Shown one piece after another: positions 1 through 8,877 of a stretch of DNA of 48,633 nucleotides. Every line of letters starts with the position of its first letter. Position 1 is the first letter of the stretch. Origin of the DNA: Vibrio brasiliensis LMG 20546. Its GTDB lineage: Bacteria; Pseudomonadota; Gammaproteobacteria; Enterobacterales; Vibrionaceae. The position numbers were made by a program, and so were the translations under genes. The stretch covers positions 1 through 48,633 of the forward strand of contig NZ_AEVS01000094.1 of NCBI RefSeq assembly GCF_000189255.1, read 5' to 3'. The notes under the pieces were generated by a model. The model had not been told where the DNA came from, searched no databases, and saw only the letters and a list, made by a program, of their open reading frames with translations.

Positions 1-876
1 ACCTACAGCATCAGTGAAAACATTCAGTTTGAAGGTGAAGACCTGTTTGCAATCGATAGTGAATCCGGTGAGATATCACTCACTGCTGCCGGTGTTGCCG
101 CCTTTACTAACGACTTTGAGTTGGATGCCAACCTCCACACTATTACCGTGGTGGCGTCGGATGGCGATTTAGAAACAGAAGTTGAAGTTGATCTGATTGA
201 GCTGGATGTCAACGAAGCGCCAGAGTTTGATGAGCCGGTAGGCGGTTATGAGTTCAGCTACAACGAGAATTCTACGGAAGATTACGTAATTGGTACAGTC
301 ACCGCGACCGATGAAGATGCGGGCGATGTGGTGACCTACAGCATCAGTGAAAACATTCAGTTTGAAGGCGAAGATCTGTTTGCAATCGATAGTGAATCCG
401 GTGAGATTTCACTCACCGCCGCAGGGGTTGCCGCCTTTACCAACGATTTTGAGCTGGGTGCCAACCTCCACACCATTACCGTGGTGGCGTCGGATGGCGA
501 GTTAGAAACAGAAGTTGAAGTGGACTTGATCGAGCTTGACGTTAATGAAGCGCCAGAGTTTGATGAGCCGGAAGGCGGCTATGAGTTCAGCTACAACGAG
601 AATTCGACTGAAGATTATGTGATTGGCACCGTCACTGCGACCGATGAAGATGCGGGCGATGTCGTGACTTACAGTATCAGCCAGAATATTCAATTCGAAG
701 GGCAAGATCTGTTTGAAATTAATAGCGAAAACGGACAAATTTCACTGACCGCAGCAGGGGTACTGGCGTTCACCAACAATTTCGAACTCCTTTCCAATGA
801 GCACACCATTACGGTTATGGCGTCCGATGGTGAGTTAAACACAGAAGTGCTTGTTGATCTGAGCGAATTGGATGTA
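1..876 (+). repeat. 333-bp tandem coding repeats (cadherin-like modules)
   Basis: The DVNEAPEF motif recurs with the same phase: the Asn codon is at 211, 544 and 877, giving a period of exactly 333 bp (111 codons). Units ending at 210 and 543 are almost identical at the DNA level. The unit 544-876 starts identical and diverges towards its end. This points to recent duplication or gene conversion within the adhesin gene, and the array certainly continues to the left of the window. Confidence 0.9.
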
Positions 877-2208
877 AATGAACTACCTGTCACCGAAGAC
901 TTCAATGTTGATGCGGGGGATGCGATCTTCGTGCCTATCGTCTTTGATTCCGATGATGAGTCACTCGATCATATCTCTGATGAGGACGATGACTTTAATG
1001 GCATCGAACTCAACGTGATGATCACTTCACTACCGCAATTCGGCACACTCCTTTACACCGATGACTTTGGCGAAACGCGTGTGATCACTGAAGCTGATTT
1101 GCATGTACTTGGAGAGGATATCGATCCGGCTAAACTGTTTGATCCTGATAACTTTACCTATGTTCCGGGTCCGGGAGAACCATTTGAGATCGGTTACAGT
1201 GGTGATCCAGATGACATCGTGCTTGACGAAGATGGCTTCTATAACTGGGGTGAGTGGGTCAGTGATACTGAACGTCTTATCACTCTCGACAATGGCAATA
1301 CCATCGGGATATCGATAGAAGATAATAATGACAAGCCATTGAAACAGTACACCGGTGGTCCAGCACATGTAGGCTGGGGTATTGGTGATACCGATGGTAA
1401 CGGTATGAACAAGCAAGAGACTCTTATCATCGACCTGAGTAACAACCCGCTAGATGTGGTGACATTTGGCCTGGATGGTATGGGAGGCTCCTTTAATACC
1501 AATAGTAATGTCTATGTTGAAGTGACGTATACCTTTGCTGATGGTACCACCCATGTCGAGCAATACCAGAAAGATGAAGGGGACGTCGGTAACGAGCAAA
1601 TTCTTTACGAATTCAGTTACTCGTCACCTGACAATCCAATTGTGCAGATGGAGCTTACTTCGACAGGCGGCAATTGGGAGCTTCGCTACCTATCAGGTAC
1701 TCAGGACATTACCGAAGACGTTACCTTTGACTATGTCGCTGTTGACTCTGAGCTTGCAGTCAGTAACGAGTCTACCGTCACTATTGACGTTTCAGACTCG
1801 CCTGAGTATGAAGTGTTGTCGGCAGCAGAAGGTGATGAACTTGATGCTGACTTAGGTAATCAGGTGATGCTAGGTGATGAGACCGATAACATGTTTACCT
1901 GGCTCGATAGTACGTTAGACAACGGTACTGATGTAGTCGATAACTTTGAGTTGGGTAGCGACCTAATCGATCTTCGTGGCATTCTTGAAGAGGATGATAA
2001 TGTACTGGTTGGTGATCTTATTGATTCGATCAGCGCAGAAGTCGATGGTGATGACATTGTCATGACTGTTACCGATGATGGTCGAGAGCAAACCATAGTG
2101 CTGGAAGGCGTTACTGCCGCCTTTGAAGAAGCGGGGTTAGTAGAAAATAACGCCATCACCAATGAGCTAGAAATGTTAACTCAGGTGCTGAAAACCGACG
2201 CAGCGTAA
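1..2208 (+). CDS. C-terminal part of a giant cadherin-repeat, type I-secreted adhesin (5' end outside window)
   Basis: The reading frame is open from base 1, so this is the 3' end of a longer gene; an internal TTG at 121 is not a credible start. About 2.3 near-identical 111-residue modules are followed by a third, diverged module. Each carries cadherin-like calcium motifs (DVNEAPEF, TATDEDAGD, ASDGE). A different region of about 300 residues follows. The acidic C-terminus (DNGTDVVDNFELGSDLIDL and the stretch after it) resembles the type I secretion C-terminal target domain common in Vibrio RTX adhesins. The protein is very acidic and contains no visible cysteine. Known of the family: such proteins leave through an ABC/TolC exporter and act in surface attachment or biofilm. 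The ligand cannot be inferred. A strong terminator follows directly, so it is the last gene of its unit. Confidence 0.85.
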   Translation, partial: TYSISENIQFEGEDLFAIDSESGEISLTAAGVAAFTNDFELDANLHTITVVASDGDLETEVEVDLIELDVNEAPEFDEPVGGYEFSYNENSTEDYVIGTVTATDEDAGDVVTYSISENIQFEGEDLFAIDSESGEISLTAAGVAAFTNDFELGANLHTITVVASDGELETEVEVDLIELDVNEAPEFDEPEGGYEFSYNENSTEDYVIGTVTATDEDAGDVVTYSISQNIQFEGQDLFEINSENGQISLTAAGVLAFTNNFELLSNEHTITVMASDGELNTEVLVDLSELDVNELPVTEDFNVDAGDAIFVPIVFDSDDESLDHISDEDDDFNGIELNVMITSLPQFGTLLYTDDFGETRVITEADLHVLGEDIDPAKLFDPDNFTYVPGPGEPFEIGYSGDPDDIVLDEDGFYNWGEWVSDTERLITLDNGNTIGISIEDNNDKPLKQYTGGPAHVGWGIGDTDGNGMNKQETLIIDLSNNPLDVVTFGLDGMGGSFNTNSNVYVEVTYTFADGTTHVEQYQKDEGDVGNEQILYEFSYSSPDNPIVQMELTSTGGNWELRYLSGTQDITEDVTFDYVAVDSELAVSNESTVTIDVSDSPEYEVLSAAEGDELDADLGNQVMLGDETDNMFTWLDSTLDNGTDVVDNFELGSDLIDLRGILEEDDNVLVGDLIDSISAEVDGDDIVMTVTDDGREQTIVLEGVTAAFEEAGLVENNAITNELEMLTQVLKTDAA

Positions 2209-2214
2209 CAAGCG

Positions 2215-2244
2215 AAAAAGGCCAACCAAACGGTTGGCCTTTTT
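2215..2244 (+). terminator. Rho-independent terminator of the adhesin gene
   Basis: AAAAAGGCCAACC, loop AAAC, then GGTTGGCCTTTTT: a 13-bp perfect stem with a T-run, 7 nt after the adhesin stop codon. Confidence 0.9.
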
Positions 2245-2708
2245 GATAATCAGCTCATTGTTTTTAAACTGCTGGTTAAAAAATATTGCCAGATGATTTC
2301 AAATTATGTTAATTTTCGCCGCAATCTCGGAGATGAGTCGTAATTTAGATATTCTGGGGGAGACGCGTGATGGCATTCGGGCTGAGTGAGCATCACGTAG
2401 GGTAGGTATCGACAAGTCCTTTTGTCGATAGACGGGATACTAATGTCGCTAGCGGCATGTGAATGGGAAACCCAACATTGAATTCACTTAATAAACACAC
2501 ATTAATCAGCTTAGTTCTTCCTCAATGCCCTGTTTTACAAGACAGTTGCATTACTGAACCTTGATCTAATCACTTTCATATAATCCATCCATCGTGATGG
2601 GTCGATTTGTCGTACGCGTTATTCAACCAATTCGCGGAACGGCTTGCTGTACCCTCAATTCAGATACTGAGCCTGTTGAGGGATAAATACATTTCAAGGG
2701 ATTAGATC
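2245..2708. promoter_or_regulatory. 464-bp leader of the norspermidine operon with several strong hairpins, family not recognised
   Basis: No gene is seen here. Clear inverted repeats are packed between 2366 and 2487: CGTGATG (2366-2372) with CATCACG (2391-2397); TATCGACAA (2407-2415) with TTGTCGATA (2422-2430), 9 bp around a 6-nt loop; a near-palindrome centred on CGCTAGCG (2447-2454); and GTGAAT (2459-2464) with ATTCAC (2482-2487) enclosing GGGAAACCC. A further stem, CCCTCAA (2652-2658) with TTGAGGG (2676-2682), lies just before the ribosome site AAGGG (2696-2700). The density suggests a structured 5' leader of the downstream polyamine gene. It does not match the lysine, TPP, cobalamin, glycine or c-di-GMP riboswitch consensus I know. 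Transcription direction is inferred, not shown. Confidence 0.5.
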
Positions 2709-5609
2709 ATGAGCACAGCCTTTGAAGTCGATAACTCAGTGGTAAACACAGATATCGCAACCCCTTTTTCTACTCAAATTCCTCAAGTGGAAGGTACCTA
2801 CGATCTGACACCAGATCAGGTCTTACTTGATCAAGAGCAGCACGAGTCAGCAGTGCGTTCTTACCCGCGTCGCTTACCTATCGCGATTAAACAAGCATAT
2901 GGGGCGCTTGTTGAAGATACCCGAGGACAGTTATTCCTCGACTGTCTGGCAGGAGCGGGCACACTAGCACTGGGTTACAACCACCCGGAAATCAATCAGG
3001 CACTGAAAAGCCAGCTTGATAGTGGATTGCCTTACCAGACGCTGGATATTGCAACGGAAGCAAAAACCAATTTCATTAAGAGTGTTAAGCACTTCCTTCC
3101 TCAGCAGTTAGCAGATAATTGCGTGATTCAGTTCTGTGGTCCTTCTGGTGCCGATGCAGTAGAAGCGGCGATTAAGCTTGCTAAGCAGACAACAGGCCGC
3201 AACACCATGTTTGCCTTCCGCGGGGCTTACCACGGCATGACCAACGGCACTATGGGTATGATGGGTAACCTTGGTACTAAGGCGCGTCGCAGCGGCCTGA
3301 TGTCCGAGGTACACTTTATGCCGTTCCCATACAGCCTGCGTTGTCCGTTCGGTCTGGGTGGTGACGAAGGCGCAAAAGCGGGTATTCGCTACATTGAACG
3401 TCTGCTTAACGATGATGAAGCAGGCATTATGAAGCCAGCAGCCATCGTTGTTGAGCCTGTTCAGGGTGAAGGCGGTGTTATCCCTGTTCCTGCGTTCTGG
3501 CTACGCGAATTACGTCGTATATGTGATGAGCATGAGATCCTGCTTATCCTTGATGAGATTCAGTGCGGTGTAGGTAAAACAGGTTACAACTTTGCCTTTG
3601 AAGAAGCAGGCATTGTTCCTGACGTGTTATGTCTGTCTAAAGCCATCGGCGGCGGTATGCCAATGTCACTGCTGGTCATTAACAAGCAGCATGACACCTG
3701 GAAGCCAGGCGAGCACACTGGAACCTTCCGTGGCAACCAGCTAGCGATGGTCTCTGGCGCTAAAGCATTGGAAATTATTGAACGCGATAATCTGGTTGAA
3801 CACGCTAATATTGCAGGCCAATACCTTCGTCATGGGCTGGAAGCGATTCAAAAACGCGTTGACTGTATTGCTGAAGTTCGCGGTAAAGGCTTGATGCTTG
3901 GCGTTGAGATCCGCAAGCCGGGCTCTGAGCTAAACAAATTTGGTGAGCCAGTTTCTGATGGCGAACTGACGTTGAAAATCCAGCGTGCTGCACTAGAGCG
4001 TGGCCTGATGGTAGAAAAGGGCGGACGTGATGGTTCTGTGATTCGCTTCCTTCCTCCGCTCATCATCTCATTCGAACAAATTGATTTCGCCCTGCGCGTC
4101 ATTGAGCAAGCGATTCTGACTGCGGGTGGCAATCTTGTTACTCCACAACAGGCAAACGAGAGTTGGAAACAGCACTTTATTCAGACCGGAGAAGCGGGCA
4201 GTGTCGAGTTCGCTAAGGTGATGAACCACACTACAGCAGCGATGAAAGCGGTATTTGAGCAAGTCAATGCACCGTATTCAGGTTTAGAACCAAAGCAACT
4301 GGAACAAGCAATCAATGCGGTTGACCTCGATAACCGCAATGCAAACCTGGTTGACGTGATTGGTGAAACAGCCGACTTAGTGGCTAAGAACTCAATCATT
4401 GTTCAGCACCCAGACTGTATCGCCCACCTTCATACGCCACCATTGATGCCTTCAGTCGTTGCGGAAGCAATGATTGCGGCGCTTAACCAATCAATGGACT
4501 CCTGGGATCAAGCGTCTGCAGCTACTTATGTAGAGCAAAAAGTTGTTGACTGGATGTGTAGCAAATACGAACTCGGTGATAACGCTGATGGTGTATTTAC
4601 CAGTGGCGGTACCCAAAGTAATCTGATGGGCTTACTACTGGCTCGTGACTGGGTTGCCGATCGACTCAACTCGCACTCAGTGCAGAAGCAGGGGCTCCCT
4701 GAGTACGCGGCTAAGTTGCGCATCCTGTGTTCGAAGAACTCGCATTTCACAGTACAAAAATCAGCTTCTCTACTTGGTTTAGGCGAGTCGTCAGTGTGTT
4801 GTGTTGACGCCAATGCTAACGGCACGATGAAAGTTGATGCTCTGAAAGCTGAAATCGAAGCATTGCAGGCTCAGGATTTAATTCCATTTGCGGTGGTTGG
4901 TACTGCGGGCACGACAGACCATGGTGCGATCGATGATCTGACAGCTATCGCTGATCTGGCAGAGCAAAACCAACTTTGGTTCCACGTCGACAGTGCCTAT
5001 GGTGGCGCGCTGATCTTGAGCAGTCATAAAAACCGTTTGGCAGGTATCGAACGTGCCGATTCGGTTAGCGTCGATTTCCACAAGCTGTTCTATCAAACAA
5101 TCAGTTGTGGCGCTGTGCTACTTAAAGACAAAGCGAACTTCAGATTCCTGCTTCATCATGCTGATTACCTCAATCGTGAACATGACGAGTTGCCGAATCT
5201 GGTTGATAAGTCGATTGCGACAACCAAACGATTCGATGCATTGAAAGTGTTTATGACCATGCAAAGTGTCGGCCCGGATACGCTCGGAGAAATGTATGAC
5301 CATGTCATCGAGCAAACCCAAACCGTCGCAGAACTGATCGAAGCGCATCAGGGTTTCGAACTGTTAGCGCAGCCTTCGCTTTCTACTGTACTGTTCCGTG
5401 CAGTTGACGCTAATGCAACAGATCTGGATGAACTTAACAAAGCATTGCGATTAGAAGCTCTGGTTCGTGGTGTTGCGGTACTGGGTGAAACCGTAGTCGA
5501 TGGCAAATCGGCACTGAAATTTACCATTTTAAATCCTTGCTTGAAGATCTCTGACTTCGAATCTTTACTAAACAAAATCAATACACTGGCGATTGAGCTA
5601 GCAAAATAA
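2709..5609 (+). CDS. Fused L-2,4-diaminobutyrate aminotransferase / L-2,4-diaminobutyrate decarboxylase
   Basis: A 966-residue bifunctional PLP enzyme that makes 1,3-diaminopropane from aspartate semialdehyde for norspermidine synthesis. Residues about 40-470 form a class III aminotransferase (GPSGADAVEAAIKLA, then LDEIQCGVGKTG, then PLP lysine K311 in LSKAIGGGMP). Residues about 490-966 form a group II PLP decarboxylase (HTPPLMPSV, then TSGGTQSNL, then HVDSAYGG, then PLP lysine K792 in VDFHKLFYQ). In many bacteria these are two genes; the fusion is the form known in vibrios. The ATG at 2709 has AAGGG 8 nt upstream. Both active sites look intact. It is the first gene of a unit with carboxynorspermidine dehydrogenase 15 nt downstream, and the long structured leader upstream is the likely control point. 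Confidence 0.94.
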   Translation: MSTAFEVDNSVVNTDIATPFSTQIPQVEGTYDLTPDQVLLDQEQHESAVRSYPRRLPIAIKQAYGALVEDTRGQLFLDCLAGAGTLALGYNHPEINQALKSQLDSGLPYQTLDIATEAKTNFIKSVKHFLPQQLADNCVIQFCGPSGADAVEAAIKLAKQTTGRNTMFAFRGAYHGMTNGTMGMMGNLGTKARRSGLMSEVHFMPFPYSLRCPFGLGGDEGAKAGIRYIERLLNDDEAGIMKPAAIVVEPVQGEGGVIPVPAFWLRELRRICDEHEILLILDEIQCGVGKTGYNFAFEEAGIVPDVLCLSKAIGGGMPMSLLVINKQHDTWKPGEHTGTFRGNQLAMVSGAKALEIIERDNLVEHANIAGQYLRHGLEAIQKRVDCIAEVRGKGLMLGVEIRKPGSELNKFGEPVSDGELTLKIQRAALERGLMVEKGGRDGSVIRFLPPLIISFEQIDFALRVIEQAILTAGGNLVTPQQANESWKQHFIQTGEAGSVEFAKVMNHTTAAMKAVFEQVNAPYSGLEPKQLEQAINAVDLDNRNANLVDVIGETADLVAKNSIIVQHPDCIAHLHTPPLMPSVVAEAMIAALNQSMDSWDQASAATYVEQKVVDWMCSKYELGDNADGVFTSGGTQSNLMGLLLARDWVADRLNSHSVQKQGLPEYAAKLRILCSKNSHFTVQKSASLLGLGESSVCCVDANANGTMKVDALKAEIEALQAQDLIPFAVVGTAGTTDHGAIDDLTAIADLAEQNQLWFHVDSAYGGALILSSHKNRLAGIERADSVSVDFHKLFYQTISCGAVLLKDKANFRFLLHHADYLNREHDELPNLVDKSIATTKRFDALKVFMTMQSVGPDTLGEMYDHVIEQTQTVAELIEAHQGFELLAQPSLSTVLFRAVDANATDLDELNKALRLEALVRGVAVLGETVVDGKSALKFTILNPCLKISDFESLLNKINTLAIELAK

Positions 5610-5624
5610 AAGGTTATAAATACT

Positions 5625-6869
5625 ATGGCTATTCTACAAATTGGTGCAGGTGGTGTTGGATGGGTTGTTGCACACAAAGCGGCACAAAACAACGATGTAC
5701 TGGGTGATATTACTATCGCATCACGCACAGTTGGCAAATGTGAAAAAATCATTGAGTCGATTAAAAATAAGAACAACCTAAAAGATCCTTCTAAGAAGCT
5801 AGAGTCTCGCGCAGTTAATGCTGATGATGTTGACGCACTAGTGGCACTGATTAAAGAAGTTCAACCTGAGCTAGTTATCAACGCGGGTCCTCCTTGGGTA
5901 AACATGAGCATCATGGAAGCTTGTTACCAGGCAAAAGTGAACTACCTTGATACTTCAGTTGCGGTTGACTTGTGCTCTGAGGGTCAACAGGTACCACAAG
6001 CGTACGACTGGCAGTGGGGTTACCGTGAGAAATTTGCCGAGGCAGGTATCACAGGTATTCTTGGCGCTGGTTTCGATCCTGGTGTGGTTTCTGTCTTTGC
6101 TGCTTATGCAGTTAAGCACCTGTTCGATGAAATCGACACTATCGATGTAATGGACGTAAATGCGGGTGATCACGGTAAGAAGTTCGCGACTAACTTTGAC
6201 CCAGAAACCAACATGCTTGAAATTCAAGGTGACTCTTTCTACTGGGAAAATGAAGAGTGGAAGCAAGTTCCTTGTCACTCACGTATGCTTGAGTTCGATT
6301 TTCCACTAGTCGGCAAGCATAAAGTTTACTCAATGGCGCACGATGAAGTTCGCTCTATGCAGGAGTTCATTCCAGCTAAGCGCATTGAATTCTGGATGGG
6401 TTTCGGTGATAAATACCTTAACTACTTCAACTGTATGCGTGACATTGGTTTGTTGAGCCCAGACCCACTAACACTGCACGATGGCACTGTTGTTCAGCCT
6501 CTACACGTACTAAAAGCACTACTGCCAGATCCAACTTCACTGGCACCGGGCTATACAGGTAAAACTTGTATCGGTACTTGGGTACAGGGTAAGAAAGATG
6601 GTAAAGAGCGTAGCGTATTTATCTACAACAACGCTGACCACGAAGTAGCTTACGAAGATGTAGAACATCAGGCAATTTCGTACACTACTGGTGTTCCTGC
6701 AATCACAGCGGCGCTGCAGTTCTTCCGTGGCAAATGGGCAGACAAAGGTGTGTTCAACATGGAACAGCTAGACCCGGACCCGTTCCTGGAAACGATGCCT
6801 GAAATCGGTCTGGACTGGCACGTTCAGGAGCTGGAAGTAGGTCAGCCTGTTATCCACAAACTGAAGTAA
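5625..6869 (+). CDS. Carboxynorspermidine dehydrogenase (saccharopine dehydrogenase-like)
   Basis: A 414-residue cytoplasmic NAD(P)H enzyme of the saccharopine dehydrogenase family. In the pathway it condenses 1,3-diaminopropane with aspartate semialdehyde and reduces the imine to carboxynorspermidine. The N-terminal Rossmann motif GAGGVGWVVAHKAA is at residues about 7-20, and VINAGPPWVNMSIMEACY follows near residue 85, as in the family. Length is normal. The start ATG lies 15 nt after the preceding gene, with AAGGT shortly upstream. Substrate specificity is inferred from its place between the diaminobutyrate fusion and the carboxynorspermidine decarboxylase. A saccharopine or carboxyspermidine role is the alternative, but the context makes norspermidine most likely. 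Confidence 0.92.
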   Translation: MAILQIGAGGVGWVVAHKAAQNNDVLGDITIASRTVGKCEKIIESIKNKNNLKDPSKKLESRAVNADDVDALVALIKEVQPELVINAGPPWVNMSIMEACYQAKVNYLDTSVAVDLCSEGQQVPQAYDWQWGYREKFAEAGITGILGAGFDPGVVSVFAAYAVKHLFDEIDTIDVMDVNAGDHGKKFATNFDPETNMLEIQGDSFYWENEEWKQVPCHSRMLEFDFPLVGKHKVYSMAHDEVRSMQEFIPAKRIEFWMGFGDKYLNYFNCMRDIGLLSPDPLTLHDGTVVQPLHVLKALLPDPTSLAPGYTGKTCIGTWVQGKKDGKERSVFIYNNADHEVAYEDVEHQAISYTTGVPAITAALQFFRGKWADKGVFNMEQLDPDPFLETMPEIGLDWHVQELEVGQPVIHKLK

Positions 6870-6898
6870 TCGGTCTGCACTGCTGACGGATGATATTT

Positions 6899-6926
6899 AA
6901 GCCGATGCTCTGCATCGGCTTTGTTC
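6899..6926 (+). terminator. Intercistronic terminator-like hairpin between the dehydrogenase and nspC
   Basis: AAGCCGATGC, loop TCT, GCATCGGCTT followed by a broken T-run (TTGTTCGATTTT). It sits 30 nt after the dehydrogenase stop and 33 nt before the nspC start, so it may partly uncouple the last gene of the operon or protect the upstream mRNA. Confidence 0.6.
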
Positions 6927-6958
6927 GATTTTAGAGTGAAGATACTCAAGGTATTAAA

Positions 6959-8092
6959 ATGCAACATAACGAACTTAAAACCCCTTACTTCATGATCGAT
7001 GAAGATAAGTTGGTTGAGAACCTCGAAAAAGCGAAGCTGCTTAAAGAGATTTCTGGCGTCAAACTGGTGTTGGCCCTGAAATGTTTCTCAACCTGGGGGG
7101 TATTTGACATCATTAAGCCTTACCTCGATGGAACAACCAGTTCTGGTCCATTTGAGGTTAAGCTTGGCTACGAAACATTTGGTGGTGAGACTCACGCTTA
7201 TAGCGTTGGTTACAGTGAGGATGATGTCCGTGAAGTTGCCGACATCTGCGACAAAATGATCTTTAACTCGCAGAGTCAGTTAGCCGCTTATCGTCATATT
7301 GTTGAAGGTAAAGCATCACTGGGTCTGCGTCTGAACCCAGGTGTCAGTTACGCAGGACAAGATCTGGCCAACCCTGCTCGCCAGTTCTCCCGACTGGGCG
7401 TTCAGGCTGATCACATTAAGCCACAAGTATTTGAAGACATTGATGGCGTGATGTTCCATATGAACTGTGAAAACAAAGATGTCGATGCGTTTATTGCACT
7501 GCTTGACTCTATCTCTGAACAGTTCGGTCAATATCTGGATAAACTTGATTGGGTAAGTATGGGCGGTGGCGTCTTCTTTACCTGGCCGGGTTACGATATT
7601 GAAAAGCTGGGGCTGGCACTGAAAGCATTTTCTGAAAAGCATGGCGTGCAAATGTATCTGGAGCCGGGTGAAGCAATTATCACTAAAACAACCGATTTGG
7701 TTGTGACAGTGGTTGATATTGTCGAGAACGTAAAGAAAACGGCTATCGTTGATTCAGCGACGGAAGCGCATCGTTTAGATACTTTGATCTATGATGAGCC
7801 GGCTTCGATTCTTGAAGCATCAGAAAAGGGTGAGCACCAATATGTGATTGGGTCCTGTTCGTGTCTGGCAGGAGATCAGTTCTGCGAGGCGAACTTTGAC
7901 CAGCCACTAGAGATTGGTCAGCGTCTGCACATTTTGGATAGTGCGGGTTACACCATGGTGAAACTCAACTGGTTTAATGGCTTACGTATGCCGTCTGTCT
8001 ATTGCCAGCGTTCAGATGGTGCGATTGAGAAGCTCAACGAGTTTGATTATTCAGACTTTAAACGTTCATTGTCGCAATGGTCTGTGAGCTAA
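6959..8092 (+). CDS. nspC: Carboxynorspermidine decarboxylase
   Basis: A 377-residue fold III (alanine racemase-like) PLP decarboxylase that removes CO2 from carboxynorspermidine to give norspermidine. The PLP lysine is K41 in [10 protein letters not shown]. Later motifs fit the family: FHMNCENKD, the glycine-rich [20 protein letters not shown], the catalytic cysteine region [11 protein letters not shown] and the C-terminal [12 protein letters not shown] at 6959 has AAGGT about 7 nt upstream. Third gene of the norspermidine unit, closed by a strong terminator. In Vibrio cholerae the homologue, nspC, is needed for normal biofilm formation, so the gene links polyamine supply to surface growth. 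Confidence 0.93.
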   Translation: MQHNELKTPYFMIDEDKLVENLEKAKLLKEISGVKLVLALKCFSTWGVFDIIKPYLDGTTSSGPFEVKLGYETFGGETHAYSVGYSEDDVREVADICDKMIFNSQSQLAAYRHIVEGKASLGLRLNPGVSYAGQDLANPARQFSRLGVQADHIKPQVFEDIDGVMFHMNCENKDVDAFIALLDSISEQFGQYLDKLDWVSMGGGVFFTWPGYDIEKLGLALKAFSEKHGVQMYLEPGEAIITKTTDLVVTVVDIVENVKKTAIVDSATEAHRLDTLIYDEPASILEASEKGEHQYVIGSCSCLAGDQFCEANFDQPLEIGQRLHILDSAGYTMVKLNWFNGLRMPSVYCQRSDGAIEKLNEFDYSDFKRSLSQWSVS

Positions 8093-8120
8093 GGCATTAA
8101 GCCTGGTACTCAATAGAATA

Positions 8121-8146
8121 AGAGAGCGCATAGTGCGCTCTCTTTT
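8121..8146 (+). terminator. Terminator after nspC
   Basis: AGAGAGCGCA, loop TAG, TGCGCTCTCT then TTTT: a 10-bp perfect stem 28 nt after the nspC stop. It also lies just beyond the stop of the convergent ACT-domain gene and may serve both. Confidence 0.88.
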
Positions 8147-8152
8147 ATCGCT

Positions 8153-8665
8153 TTAACTCTCAACTAATACCCGAGTATCTTCACTGAGTGATTCAAGCTC
8201 ATTGGCGACATCATTGATATCTAACTCTTGCGGAAGTCTAATCGCCATATTGGCTGTGAACAGGCTTGAACTGACACCGCCACCACCTGCAATAAATACG
8301 CGCTGGCAATCCATATCTAAGATATTGATCCCTTGTCCATCAAGGACGTGAGTGATCTCATTAACAATCCCGGCTCGGTCGTTCGAATCGAGTCTTAACT
8401 GATAGATAGTATCGACGTGATGAGTGGCTTGATCGGAATCGGTGATCTGCACCAATAAGTCTGGATGCGCAGTAAAGGCCTCTTTGACGACTTCGGCATT
8501 ATCAGTAGGCAGCTCAACTTTTATAACCGCAGCGACTTGGTCTTCAATGAAATTAACTTTACTTATTAGCCATTTACCACCATTTTCATGAGTGATAGCC
8601 GCTAATTGCTTAATTGTGGCAGGGGTAGCCTTGCCGACAAAGTTAACGATAAATGTGCTGTTCAT
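8153..8665 (-). CDS. ACT-domain protein of the GcvR (glycine cleavage repressor) type
   Basis: A 170-residue cytoplasmic protein with two ACT-like halves. The first runs from FIVNFVGKATPATIKQLA (residues 4-21); the second contains YQLRLDSNDRAGIVNEITHV, the usual ACT amino-acid-binding turn. This matches the GcvR-like family, whose founding member antagonises GcvA. The ligand and partner here are unknown. The start is set at 8665, not at the in-frame codon 21 nt upstream, because a perfect AGGAGG (complement of 8672-8677) lies 6 nt before this ATG. It is convergent with nspC, and nothing links it to a glycine operon in the window. Family assignment is fairly sure, function is inferred. Confidence 0.75.
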   Translation of the reverse strand: MNSTFIVNFVGKATPATIKQLAAITHENGGKWLISKVNFIEDQVAAVIKVELPTDNAEVVKEAFTAHPDLLVQITDSDQATHHVDTIYQLRLDSNDRAGIVNEITHVLDGQGINILDMDCQRVFIAGGGGVSSSLFTANMAIRLPQELDINDVANELESLSEDTRVLVES

Positions 8666-8758
8666 AGTGGGCCTCCTAGCGTTCAATCAGGCGTGAATCA
8701 TCAATCCATAACCATAGGAGGATGACTGCCTAAATTCAGTGTAGGATTGTGGCAGAGG

Positions 8759-8791
8759 TTAGGTTTGACTTGGGTCAACTTTTAAACCTAA
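8759..8791. promoter_or_regulatory. Nested inverted repeat upstream of the ACT-domain gene
   Basis: The outer arms TTAGGTTT (8759-8766) and AAACCTAA (8784-8791) enclose inner arms TTGAC (8765-8769) and GTCAA (8774-8778). It lies about 95-125 bp upstream of the leftward ACT gene, where an operator could sit. The bound protein is unknown. Confidence 0.35.
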
Positions 8792-8828
8792 TCTATTGTT
8801 GGCATTACTAATATCACGTCGCGAGCAC

Positions 8829-8858
8829 AAAAAAAGCGACGTATCGACGTCGCTTTTT
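8829..8858 (-). terminator. Terminator of the DUF3943-type gene
   Basis: A 12-bp perfect stem AAAAAGCGACGT, loop ATCG, ACGTCGCTTTTT. Read leftward it ends in a T-run, 20 nt after the stop of the leftward envelope gene. Confidence 0.88.
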
Positions 8859-8877
8859 CATCGCTATGAGAGCAGAG

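Noticed and set aside
1-876. Tandem repeats as a CRISPR array
   Set aside because: The period is 333 bp, in frame, and encodes cadherin-like modules; no short repeats with unique spacers.
2459-2487. Resemblance of GAATGGGAAACCCA to a helix near the 5' end of 23S rRNA
   Set aside because: Only this short stretch is similar; the flanks do not match rRNA, so it is not an rRNA fragment.
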